Shown here: positions 38,972-46,550 of the stretch, piece after piece
How positions within the stretch are numbered: the first letter of the stretch is position 1
How the letters are laid out: each line of letters opens with the position of its first letter
Source of the DNA: an uncultured Collinsella sp.
Lineage (GTDB): Bacteria; Actinomycetota; Coriobacteriia; Coriobacteriales; Coriobacteriaceae
Length of the DNA: 64,000 nt
Assembly (NCBI GenBank): GCA_958439425.1
Contig: CAUBVH010000001.1
Location: forward strand, 186,001-250,000
Direction: 5' to 3'
The notes under the pieces: model-generated
Told to the model about the DNA's origin: nothing
Databases searched by the model: none
Seen by the model: only the letters and a program-made list of their open reading frames with translations
Made by a program: the position numbers and the translations under genes

Positions 38972-40225
38972 ATGGTTGTTAGAGAGAGCCCTACAGTCGA
39001 ATACAAGGAAAGCGTTACGCCGACGTTTCTTAAAACGGTGAGCGCCTATGCAAACTACGGGACGGGCAAGATTGAGTTTGGCGTTGATGACGAGGGCGTG
39101 GCTGTCGGCCTTGCGGATCCGGTTGCAGAATGCCTGCGCATCGAGAACATGATTAACGACAGTCTTGATCCCGCGCCCCGTTACTCGCTTGAGCCCGATG
39201 AGAAACACGGGACCGTAATCCTTACGGTTTATGAGGGGCAGGACAAACCCTATCGAAGCAAGGGAAAGGCCTACAGACGAAACGATTCGGCAACGGTGGA
39301 GGTCGACCGGTTTGAGTATGGCAGGCTGACGCTCGAAGGCAGCAACGTAACGTTCGACGCGCTCACGTCGGCTCGCCAGGACTTGAGTTTTCACACGCTC
39401 GAGCATAAGTGTGTTGAACATCTCGGCATTTCCGAGCTAACGCCGGATATCATGCGCACGCTTCGCTTGCTCGGCAAGGACGGCTATACCAACGCTGCGG
39501 CGATTTTGGCGGATAAGAATGATTTTCCGGGCATCGACTGCGTCCGTTTTGGCGATACCGAGGATGTGATCTTGGATCGCGAGGCGGCGACAAATGTATC
39601 CGCAATTGAGCAGGTGGACAGGGCGGTGGCTATGTTTGCACGCTACTACCGTTATGAGCGTATCGAAGGGATGGAGCGCGTCCAAACCGATCGAATTCCT
39701 CTTGAGGCATTCCGCGAAGCTGTTGCAAACGCTTTGGTGCATCGGACGTGGGACGTTCGAGCGAACGTTCAAATTGCCCTGTACGATGATCGTGTCGTTG
39801 TGACCTCCCCCGGATCGCTGCCCGCCGGTTTGACGACGGAACAATACCTGTATGGGCAGATATCCGTGCTCAGAAACCCCATCGTTGCAGAGGCCTTCTT
39901 AAAGCTGGATTACATCGAGAAATTTGGTACGGGAATCGCGCGCATTAGACGTGCCTATCGCGATTCGATCAATCAACCAATTTTTGATGTTCGCGGCGGC
40001 ATGGTGGCCGTCACATTGCCCGTTACCGATGCCTTTGAAGGGTCCGAGGAAGAGGTCCAGGTTCTCAAGGCCTTGTCGGGCGGGCGAATTATGTCGCGAA
40101 GCGAGATTGAAAAACAGACGGGGCTGAGCCGCATGCGGACGTTGGCGGCACTCGAATCTCTGCTTGAACGGAATGCAATCGTAAGGCAGGGATCCGGGCG
40201 GGCCACGAAATACGAGCGCTCATAG
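38972..40225 (+). CDS. AlbA_2 (Schlafen-like) domain transcriptional regulator / ATP-binding protein
   Basis: A 417-residue protein. An N-terminal AlbA_2 DNA-binding domain (TVEYKESVTPTFLKTVSAYANYGTG to about residue 110) is followed by a linker, an HATPase_c_4-type domain (EAFREAVANALVHRTW, FGTGIARIRRAY, about 230-345) and a C-terminal winged helix (IMSRSEIEKQTGLSRMRTLAALESLL). Such proteins act as regulators of poorly known function, often near mobile or defence genes. The ATG at 38972 is 8 bp after GAGGGGG and is preferred over the GTG at 38966. Codon use is less GC-biased than the neighbours, suggesting acquisition. Confidence 0.82.
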   Translation: MVVRESPTVEYKESVTPTFLKTVSAYANYGTGKIEFGVDDEGVAVGLADPVAECLRIENMINDSLDPAPRYSLEPDEKHGTVILTVYEGQDKPYRSKGKAYRRNDSATVEVDRFEYGRLTLEGSNVTFDALTSARQDLSFHTLEHKCVEHLGISELTPDIMRTLRLLGKDGYTNAAAILADKNDFPGIDCVRFGDTEDVILDREAATNVSAIEQVDRAVAMFARYYRYERIEGMERVQTDRIPLEAFREAVANALVHRTWDVRANVQIALYDDRVVVTSPGSLPAGLTTEQYLYGQISVLRNPIVAEAFLKLDYIEKFGTGIARIRRAYRDSINQPIFDVRGGMVAVTLPVTDAFEGSEEEVQVLKALSGGRIMSRSEIEKQTGLSRMRTLAALESLLERNAIVRQGSGRATKYERS

Positions 40226-40247
40226 TCAAAAAGAGCCATGGTACAAG

Positions 40248-40283
40248 ACGGACCCCAAGCCAGCGTTGGCTTGGGGTCCGTTA
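40248..40283 (+). terminator. Terminator of the AlbA_2 regulator
   Basis: ACGGACCCCAAGCCA and TGGCTTGGGGTCCGT form a perfect 15-bp stem with a GCGT loop, followed by TAT. Confidence 0.8.
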
Positions 40284-40318
40284 TATCCCGGATGGTAACG
40301 GGCCGATTATTGTCAATT

Positions 40319-40380
40319 TATAGCAAAGTATAGCGACGTACAGCAAAGTTAAGTGAGATATAGCAAGCCATATAGCGCGC
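40319..40380. repeat. 10-bp-phased TATAGCAAAG repeats
   Basis: Six consecutive 10-bp blocks read TATAGCAAAG, TATAGCGACG, TACAGCAAAG, TTAAGTGAGA, TATAGCAAGC and CATATAGCGC. Four match TAYAGCRA-. The period is one helical turn, so all copies face the same side of the DNA. Confidence 0.6.
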
Positions 40381-40408
40381 CTTGATTATCAACCCTTGAT
40401 TATCAACC
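40381..40408. repeat. Perfect 14-bp tandem duplication
   Basis: CTTGATTATCAACC occurs twice in direct succession, immediately after the phased repeats. Confidence 0.9.
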
Positions 40409-40471
40409 GTCCGTATTTCACAGCAACTTATAACAGGCTCGGGGTGCCAATTTGGGGTGCAGTAGTGCTGC

Positions 40472-40631
40472 GCCACGAAAAGGGCCTATCTACTACGTTT
40501 AAGCCGCAGGGGTCAACCATAGTCGGTTTTTTCGAAAATCGACAAGCTGTTTACCTGCGGTTTTGTTTTCACGGTTTTTGGTATGGCCGAGGCTATCCGT
40601 GTTAACGTAGTAGATGGGCCACTTTTGTGGC
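40472..40631. repeat. 160-bp foldback element
   Basis: The outer arms GCCACGAAAAGGGCC with TATCTACTACGTT (40472-40500) match the complement of 40602-40631. Nested pairs CCGCAGG/CCTGCGG and GTCGGTTTT/AAAATCGAC continue the stem. There is no coding potential. It fills the spacer before the GntR gene. Confidence 0.7.
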
Positions 40632-40767
40632 AAGGGGGGGCCGATCTGCGGGCCAGGGTAGCTAAAAGAGCCCCGTCCCAAAAAGACTGATTGGGAGCTG
40701 GGGCGTGTCGATGCGATAGTATTACGTGGTGAAATTCGACAAACCGTGAGTTTCATCCGAGGGCTTT

Positions 40768-41460
40768 ATGGAACAACATCAGCTTTATCAGAGCCTGCAA
40801 GATCAGGCATACAACGCATTGCGCTCCAAGATCATCTATGCCGAGCTCAAACCCGGCACACGTCTTTCGGCGATTGGTCTGGAAAAGGAGACGGGAATCG
40901 GGCGCACGCCCATTCGCGAGTCCTTTGTGCGTCTGCGTGAGCAGGAGCTAGTGGAAACGCGTCCCAAAAGCGGCACCTATGTCTCAAAAATCAGCATGGA
41001 ACGCGCCGAGAACGCCTGTTTCTTGCGCGAGAAACTCGAGAGAAGCGTGCTCATTAAATGCTGCTCTGCCGCCACGCCCGAGCAAAAGCATCGGCTCGAG
41101 CAGATTCTTACCGAGTCCGAGTCGCTCGACCATAGCGAAACGCGTCGCTTTTTTGATCTGGACAACCTGTTCCACGAGACATGTTTTGAGATTGCCGGCC
41201 GCCACATGTTGTGGGATTGGATGAAGAGCGTCAACACGCATTTTGAGCGATACAACTGGCTGCGTATGGTGTCGCAGGATTTGGATTGGGAGCCGATCCG
41301 TGGGCAGCATCGCCGGATTCTCGAGGCCATTAAGAAGGGTGATACCGACACGGCGAGCTATCTGGCAGAGACGCATTTGCATCTAATGCCCGAGGAACAG
41401 GGCCCGGTTATCGCCTTACATCCCGACTACTTTGAGCTGCCCAAAGACTCGGCCATCTAA
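40768..41460 (+). CDS. GntR-family transcriptional regulator (FCD/FadR type)
   Basis: A 230-residue regulator with an N-terminal GntR winged helix (QAYNALRSKIIYAELKPGTRLS, then GIGRTPIRESFVRLREQELVETRPKSGTYV) and a C-terminal all-helical FCD effector domain with metal-binding His/Asp residues (DLDNLFHETCF, GQHRRILEAI, LAETHLH). FCD regulators often sense sugar acids. The convergent neighbours are kdgK and eda, so uronate or gluconate catabolism is a plausible target. CGAGGG precedes the ATG. Confidence 0.88.
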   Translation: MEQHQLYQSLQDQAYNALRSKIIYAELKPGTRLSAIGLEKETGIGRTPIRESFVRLREQELVETRPKSGTYVSKISMERAENACFLREKLERSVLIKCCSAATPEQKHRLEQILTESESLDHSETRRFFDLDNLFHETCFEIAGRHMLWDWMKSVNTHFERYNWLRMVSQDLDWEPIRGQHRRILEAIKKGDTDTASYLAETHLHLMPEEQGPVIALHPDYFELPKDSAI

Positions 41461-41477
41461 TCCGTTCCCCTAATTAG

Positions 41478-41540
41478 TTGCGGTGAAATAGGGACTGTTT
41501 TGCGGCTTTGACGACGTAAGCAGTCCGTATTTCACCGCAA
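41478..41540. repeat. 20-bp inverted repeat (TTGCGGTGAAATA...)
   Basis: TTGCGGTGAAATAGGGACTG (41478-41497) and its complement at 41521-41540 match at 19 of 20 positions around a 23-base loop. A related half (CCGTATTTCACAGCAA) lies at about 40411-40426. Confidence 0.7.
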
Positions 41541-41568
41541 GTGCGGGGATGCAATCGGGGCATGAAAA

Positions 41569-41784
41569 GGCTGCGGCGCCGCTTGGAGGAAAAGACCGGA
41601 AGCAAGGGTCCATTCCCCCAGACGACGCCGCAGCTGTTTTGGTGGACTGGATTATGTTGAGTCGGTTGATTGACCGGGAAAGCAAAGCGGCTCGGGGGCG
41701 TGTCGCTTCCGTCACGTTCTATCAGCATACAAGACGGTTTTGGTTCTTGTTCGTGACGGAAACGGCGCGCTTCCGAGCCGCTTT
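41569..41784. other. Palindrome-filled spacer between the convergent GntR and eda genes
   Basis: GCTGCGGCG (about 41569) pairs with CGCCGCAGC (about 41626-41634). A longer imperfect foldback has AAAGCGGCTCGG (41684-41695) and TTCCGTCACG (about 41707) pairing with CGTGACGGAA (about 41752) and CCGAGCCGCTTT (41773-41784). No gene is seen. Confidence 0.6.
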
Positions 41785-41821
41785 AAAAGAAAGGGGGCGA
41801 GGTCTAGGACACGCCCCCTTT
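41785..41821 (-). terminator. Terminator of the kdgK-eda unit
   Basis: Read on the minus strand, AAAGGGGGCG and CGCCCCCTTT form a 10-bp stem with a 12-base loop, followed by CTTTT. Confidence 0.8.
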
Positions 41822-41839
41822 CACGATAGAGAGCTAAAC

Positions 41840-42481
41840 CTAGCCGCGGACCTTCTTGACGACGTCCATGGCCTCGCGGGCGATCTGCTCGACCTTGGAG
41901 AAGTCGCCGTCGGCGAACAGGGCCGGCTTGACCATCCAGGTGCCACCACAGGCGATGATGGCGCTGGAGCTCAGGTACTCCTCGACGTTGGCGGTGCTCA
42001 CGCCGCCGGTGGGCATAAAGCGATGACCGACAAACGGAGCGGCGAGGGCCTTGATGGTGTTCAGGCCACCATACTGAGCCGCAGGGAAGAACTTGGTGAC
42101 CTTGAGGCCCAGGTTCTCGGCGGCGGTAACCTCGGAGGGGGTCACGGTGCCGGGCAGCACGGGCAGGTCGATGTCGATGCAGTGCTTCACGACGTCTTCG
42201 TTGTAACCCGGGGAGACGATGAACTTGGCACCGGCGGCGCGGGCCTGTTCAACCTGCTCGACAGTCAGGACGGTGCCAGCGCCGACGCACATCTCGGGCT
42301 CGGCCTCGGCCATGGCGGCGATGCACTCGGCGGCGCAGGCGGTGCGGAAGGTGACCTCGGCGGACTTCATGCCAGCTGCCATAAGGGCGTGGGCGAGCGG
42401 TGCGGCGTCCTCGACCTTATCGAGCACGACGACCGGCACGATGCCCAGGGACTCAAGCGTGGTGTAGAACTGATCGAACAT
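41840..42481 (-). CDS. eda: KHG/KDPG aldolase
   Basis: A 213-residue class I aldolase that splits 2-keto-3-deoxy-6-phosphogluconate into pyruvate and glyceraldehyde 3-phosphate. The active-site Glu42 and Arg46 (AEVTFRT) and the Schiff-base Lys130 (KVTKFFPAA) are present, as is GAGTVLT. The ATG at 42481 has GAAAGGA upstream and is preferred over an earlier in-frame start. It follows kdgK on the same strand, 254 bp downstream. The two steps convert 2-keto-3-deoxygluconate to central metabolites. Confidence 0.93.
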   Translation of the reverse strand: MFDQFYTTLESLGIVPVVVLDKVEDAAPLAHALMAAGMKSAEVTFRTACAAECIAAMAEAEPEMCVGAGTVLTVEQVEQARAAGAKFIVSPGYNEDVVKHCIDIDLPVLPGTVTPSEVTAAENLGLKVTKFFPAAQYGGLNTIKALAAPFVGHRFMPTGGVSTANVEEYLSSSAIIACGGTWMVKPALFADGDFSKVEQIAREAMDVVKKVRG

Positions 42482-42531
42482 GATGTTCCTTTCGATGTAC
42501 GGCGCGCGCTGGCGCGTGATTGCCAAATATG

Positions 42532-42663
42532 CTGGTCATGAGCCGGTTTTGGATTGGTTATCGGAGGCACTGCTTGGGGTCACAAGCAATTTCAAAACCG
42601 GCTGCGCGACCAGTCGTATAGGAAGTGCCAGGCAAAACCGGAATGGGACTGGTGGTTTTGCCC
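42532..42663. repeat. Two palindromes between kdgK and eda
   Basis: AGCCGGTTTTG (42541-42551) pairs with CAAAACCGGCT (42593-42603), extended by TGGTC/GACCA outside and TGCTTG/CAAGCA inside. GGCAAAACC (about 42634) pairs with GGTTTTGCC (about 42654). Both use the word CAAAACCGG. They interrupt an otherwise operon-like gene pair. Confidence 0.65.
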
Positions 42664-42735
42664 GACCGGAGGAATCGGGGAGCGGGTCGCAGGGGTATGG
42701 GTATGGAAAGCTGCGGCCCGCGGAATGGGGACGGC

Positions 42736-43770
42736 TTAGCGCGCGACGCGGGTGCCACCGTCGGCGGCGGATGCCACGGCTGCGATCTCGTCTGCGGTCA
42801 CCAGGTTGGAATCGCCCTTGATGGTGAGCTTGAGGATCGAGGCCGCAATCGCGTAGTTGACGGCGTCTTGCGGGTCAAAGTCGTTGATGAGGGCATGGAC
42901 GAGGCCGGCGTTGAAAGCGTCGCCGGCGGCAACGCCCTCGAGCACGTGCACGTCGTGGGCGGGGGAGAACCAGTGCTCGCCGCTCTCGGCGTCATAGAGC
43001 ATGCCCATCCAGATGGAGCGCTCGACGCAGGAGATGTTGCGGACGACCGAGGCGACCTTCTTGCAACCGTACTCGGCGCAGATCTGACGGGCCATCTCGA
43101 CGTAGGTGTCGCGCTCCTCGATGCCGTGGGCAAGGGAGCCGGAGACGCAGGTCATACCGAGGCCGGCAGGAGCGTCCTCGTCGTTGGCAATGCAGATGTC
43201 AACGAGCGGCAGGAGTTCCTTCATGGTGGCCTGCGACTTCTCGGGCGACCACATCTTGCCGCGATAGTTCACGTCGCACACGGTGGTGATGCCTTTGGCG
43301 CGGCAGGCGGTGAGGGCATCCTTGCAGGCGGCGGCCATCTCGTCGGAGACGGCGGGCGTCACGCCGGAGAAGTAGAAGACATCGACACCCTTGAGGATCT
43401 CGTCCCAGTCAAAGACGTCGCGCTTGGCCATGTTGATGGCAGAGTACTTGCGGTCGTAGACGCAGCCGTTGCCGCGCTGCGAGGCGCCGACCTCAAACAC
43501 ATAGGAGCCAAGACGGTCGCCCTGGCGCACGACGCGTGAGGTATCGACGTCGTAGACCTTCAGCGAACGCAGGGCGCACTCGCCCAGACGGTTGGCCGGG
43601 ACAACGGAGACGTAAGCTGCCTTGTCACCCTGGTAGGCCAGGGAAAGCGCGGTGTTGGCTTCGGCGCCGCCGTAGCGGACATCAAACTCGGTCGCCTGCT
43701 CAATGCGCAGATGATCTTTGGGCGAGAGCCTCATCATGATCTCGCCGAAGGTAAGAACCGTTTTACCCAT
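42736..43770 (-). CDS. kdgK: PfkB-family sugar kinase, probable 2-keto-3-deoxygluconate kinase
   Basis: A 344-residue ribokinase-family enzyme. The N-terminal LTFGEIMMRLSPKDHLRIEQ and RYGGAEANTALSLA are typical of KDG kinases, and the C-terminal GVAAGDAFNAGLVHAL holds the catalytic Asp and the anion hole. AAGAAGGAG precedes the ATG at 43770; an upstream extension has no support. The adjacent eda gene fixes the pathway: KDG is phosphorylated to KDPG and then cleaved. Expression is probably repressed by the divergent LacI protein. Confidence 0.88.
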   Translation of the reverse strand: MGKTVLTFGEIMMRLSPKDHLRIEQATEFDVRYGGAEANTALSLAYQGDKAAYVSVVPANRLGECALRSLKVYDVDTSRVVRQGDRLGSYVFEVGASQRGNGCVYDRKYSAINMAKRDVFDWDEILKGVDVFYFSGVTPAVSDEMAAACKDALTACRAKGITTVCDVNYRGKMWSPEKSQATMKELLPLVDICIANDEDAPAGLGMTCVSGSLAHGIEERDTYVEMARQICAEYGCKKVASVVRNISCVERSIWMGMLYDAESGEHWFSPAHDVHVLEGVAAGDAFNAGLVHALINDFDPQDAVNYAIAASILKLTIKGDSNLVTADEIAAVASAADGGTRVAR

Positions 43771-43813
43771 GGTCGCGCAGCTCCTTCTTACTCGTGCGTA
43801 CACCTTTGATATG

Positions 43814-43871
43814 GCGTTGGCACGGAGGTGCCAAGACGGTAGGGTACATCTTTGCACCTCCGTGCCAACGC
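43814..43871. repeat. 18-bp perfect inverted repeat upstream of kdgK
   Basis: GCGTTGGCACGGAGGTGC (43814-43831) and its exact complement (43854-43871) flank a 22-bp loop. It lies in the kdgK 5' leader or promoter region. Confidence 0.75.
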
Positions 43872-43875
43872 TTGC

Positions 43876-43902
43876 CGAAATCGGTTTACGAAATCGGTTT
43901 CG
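43876..43902. promoter_or_regulatory. Tandem LacI-type operators between kdgK and its regulator
   Basis: CGAAATCGGTTT occurs twice, 13 bp apart. The second copy, CGAAATCGGTTTCG (43889-43902), is a near-perfect palindrome with the central CG of LacI-family sites. It lies between divergent kdgK and lacI-type genes, close to a TATACT-like -10 box at about 43915. Confidence 0.65.
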
Positions 43903-44005
43903 TTTCGAGTTGTAGTATACTCACCTACAGCGTTTTGCAAGCGAGATTTTTAAAAAAATGCCTAAAATGGCTCAGACTGCCGACAATTGGGAAACGGGGT
44001 GCGCT

Positions 44006-45028
44006 ATGGCGCAGATGAGAATCAAGGACATTGCCGCCGAGGCGGGCGTGAGCCCGGCCACGGTCTCGCGCTATCTCAACAACCGCCCCGGGCAGATGAC
44101 CGAGGAAACCCGTGCTCGCATCGCGGCAGTTATCGAGCGCACCGGCTATCGTCCACGTGCCGCCGCGCGCAATCTGCGCAGCTCGCGTACCAACCTCATC
44201 GGCGTGATCTTGGCCGACATTGCTAACCCGTTCTCCAGCGCCATGCTCGAAGGGCTTTCCGCCAGCGCCGCCGCGCGCGGCTGCTCGCTCATGACGGCCA
44301 TTAGCGGCAACGACCCCGCCAAGGAGGCAGAGTCGCTCACCAGACTTATCGATGCCGGCGTGGACGGCCTGGTCGTCAATACCTGCGGAGGCAACGACAA
44401 GGCAATCGCCGCGGCCGCGGGGCGCCTGCCCGTCGTGCTGCTCGACCGCGATGTTGCCGACGGTGGCATCGATCTGGTGACCTCTAACAACCGCGAGCTG
44501 GTTGCCGGCCTGGTAGACGCCTTGGCCGCTGCTGGCAGCGAGCGCCTGTGCCTGCTCACCGAGGCAAGCGATGACAGCCCCGTGCGTCGCGAGCGCGCCG
44601 AGGCCTTTGCCGACGAGCTTTCGCGCCGCGGTCTTGCGGGCGAGGTCGTCACCCTGGCCGACGGTGGCGCCACGGGTGTCAGTCGCCTGGACGAGACCAT
44701 CCGCGGCTATGCGGGTAAAAAGCTCGGCCTCATTGCCGTCAACGGCCTGGTCTTCCTGCGCCTGACCGAGGCGCTGGCACAGCTGGGACCTTCGTTGCCG
44801 GCGGGTCTCAAGATCGCAACGTTTGACGACTATCCCTGGAACCACGTGCTCTTTGGCGGTGTGACCACGGCCGCGCAAGACACCCTTACCATTGCCGGGC
44901 GCGTAGTCGAGCGCCTGTCCGAGCGCATCGACGTCGTTACCACTACGGTGGGCGATGCCGCAAAGCTCGCCCCCAAGCGCATCGAGGTCCCCGGCCACAT
45001 CGAACACCGCGCTTCGACCTCACGCTAA
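44006..45028 (+). CDS. LacI-family regulator of KDG catabolism
   Basis: A 340-residue repressor. The LacI helix-turn-helix is MRIKDIAAEAGVSPATVSRY near the N-terminus, followed by a PurR-like sensor domain (SRTNLIGVILADIANPFSSAM, then IATFDDYPWNHVLF). Starts at 43958, 44006 and 44015 are in frame. The ATG at 44006 is preferred because GAAACGGGG lies 6 bp upstream and the helix-turn-helix begins three residues later. It is divergent from kdgK with paired operators between them, so it is a KdgR-like regulator of the LacI type. Confidence 0.88.
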   Translation: MAQMRIKDIAAEAGVSPATVSRYLNNRPGQMTEETRARIAAVIERTGYRPRAAARNLRSSRTNLIGVILADIANPFSSAMLEGLSASAAARGCSLMTAISGNDPAKEAESLTRLIDAGVDGLVVNTCGGNDKAIAAAAGRLPVVLLDRDVADGGIDLVTSNNRELVAGLVDALAAAGSERLCLLTEASDDSPVRRERAEAFADELSRRGLAGEVVTLADGGATGVSRLDETIRGYAGKKLGLIAVNGLVFLRLTEALAQLGPSLPAGLKIATFDDYPWNHVLFGGVTTAAQDTLTIAGRVVERLSERIDVVTTTVGDAAKLAPKRIEVPGHIEHRASTSR

Positions 45029-45081
45029 CTACTCGTTCGCAACTGCCTGTTCGCACACGTTTTTTGAGCGCTTGATACGCT

Positions 45082-45115
45082 TTAACCCTGCGGAAACATT
45101 TTTCTGCGATAGTAT
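45082..45115 (+). promoter_or_regulatory. GlnR-box candidate and -10 box before the GS-family gene
   Basis: TTAAC-N6-GAAAC at 45082-45097 differs by one base from the actinobacterial GlnR half-site pair GTNAC-N6-GAAAC. TAGTAT at 45110-45115 is a plausible -10 box with no -35, as expected for an activated promoter. Confidence 0.5.
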
Positions 45116-45162
45116 CTGCGATATAGACCAGTCGAAACCCGCCCGAAAGAAAGGGGAGCGAC

Positions 45163-46500
45163 ATGAACCAGCAGAACATCGATTACGTACTCCGCTCCGT
45201 AGAGCAGCGTGACATCCGCTTTGTGCGTCTGTGGTTTGTCGACATTCTCGGCCGCCTCAAGAACTTTGCCATTAGCCCCGAGGACCTCGAGGTCGCTTTT
45301 GAGGAGGGTATTGGCTTTGACGGCTCCGCCATCGAGGGCTTTGCCACGCCCGAGGAAGCCGACATGCTGGCGTTCCCCGATGCTTCGACCTTCCAGATCC
45401 TGCCGTGGCGTCCGAGCCATAACGGCGTCGCCCGCGTGTTCTGCGATGTGTGCACTCCCGATTGTAAGCCCTTCGCCGGCGACCCGCGCGATGCCCTGCG
45501 CCGCATGTTCCACAAGGCCGAGAAGGCCGGCTACCTGCTCAACGTTGGTGCCGAGCTGGAGTATTACTACTTCCCCGACGAGCACACGCCCGAGCCGCTC
45601 GACAACGTGGGTTACTTCGATCTTTCGGTGAGCGACGCCGCGCGCGACCTGCGCCGCAACACGGTCCTCACGCTCGAGAAGATGTCCGTGCCCGTGGAGT
45701 ACACCTTCCACGCCGCCGGTCGCTCACAGCACGGCATGAGCCTGCGCCACGCCGAGGCCCTGAGCATGTCTGACGCCATCACCACGGCCAAACTCATCAT
45801 TAAGCAGCAGGCCTACGAAAGCGGTTGCCACGCCTCCTTTATGCCCAAGCCGTTGGCGGGCGAGGACGGCAGCGCCATGTTTTTGCATCAGTCGCTGTTC
45901 GACCACGACGGCAACAACGTCTTTTGGGGCGAGGACGACGAGAAGTACCACCTCTCCGATATCGCCAAACACTACATGGCCGGCATTCTGGCGCACGCGC
46001 GCGAGATCAGCGCCATCACCAACCCCACGGTCAACTCGTACAAGCGCATCACCACGGGTGGCGACTCCGTGCCGCAGTACGCCACGTGGGGCCTGCGCAA
46101 CCGCGCGAGTATGGTCCGCATTCCGGTCTACAAGCCCGGCAAGCAGCTGTCCACGCGCATCGAGCTTCGTAGTCCCGACCCCATGGCCAACCCGTACCTG
46201 GTCAACGCCGTCACGCTGGCGGCTGGTCTGGACGGTATCGAGCGCAAGCTGGAGCTCCCGCCCGAGGCAACGGCCGAGACGCTCAAGCTTACCGACCGTC
46301 AGATGGTCGAGGCCGGCTACACGCCGCTGCCGCGCTCGCTCAAAGAGGCGCTCGACGTGTTTGAGGACTCGCAGTTTATGAAGGATGCCCTCGGCGAGCA
46401 CATCCACAGCTTCTTCCTCAAAAAGAAGCGCGACGAGTGGCATAAGTTTGAGTCTACAATCACCGAGTGGGAGATCAAGCACTACCTGGCGAACTCCTAA
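45163..46500 (+). CDS. Glutamine synthetase family protein with degenerate metal site
   Basis: A 445-residue protein with the full length and order of type I-alpha glutamine synthetase: N-terminal beta-grasp domain, FDGSAIEGF (residues 52-60), the GAELEYYYF strand (Glu131, Glu133), NPTVNSYKR and RIELRSPDPMANPYL (Glu334). Key residues differ, however. The usual HHE...GQxE segment reads FHAAGRSQHG (182-191), so both n1-site glutamates are lost. GSGMHxH reads GSAMFLH (237-242), so the n2-site histidine is Phe240. The flap PGYEAP reads GGDSVP. Catalysis is doubtful. GGGGAG precedes the ATG. The GlnR-like gene follows 50 bp downstream. Confidence 0.85.
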   Translation: MNQQNIDYVLRSVEQRDIRFVRLWFVDILGRLKNFAISPEDLEVAFEEGIGFDGSAIEGFATPEEADMLAFPDASTFQILPWRPSHNGVARVFCDVCTPDCKPFAGDPRDALRRMFHKAEKAGYLLNVGAELEYYYFPDEHTPEPLDNVGYFDLSVSDAARDLRRNTVLTLEKMSVPVEYTFHAAGRSQHGMSLRHAEALSMSDAITTAKLIIKQQAYESGCHASFMPKPLAGEDGSAMFLHQSLFDHDGNNVFWGEDDEKYHLSDIAKHYMAGILAHAREISAITNPTVNSYKRITTGGDSVPQYATWGLRNRASMVRIPVYKPGKQLSTRIELRSPDPMANPYLVNAVTLAAGLDGIERKLELPPEATAETLKLTDRQMVEAGYTPLPRSLKEALDVFEDSQFMKDALGEHIHSFFLKKKRDEWHKFESTITEWEIKHYLANS

Positions 46501-46550
46501 TCGCGCTGGCTTGTTCCAGTACGATTGAGCTCATTTCTTTGGAGGCCGAT

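Noticed and set aside
40226..40767. Plasmid or phage origin at the phased repeats
   Set aside because: No replication initiator, integrase or att-like direct repeats are nearby; the repeats are reported as unexplained only.
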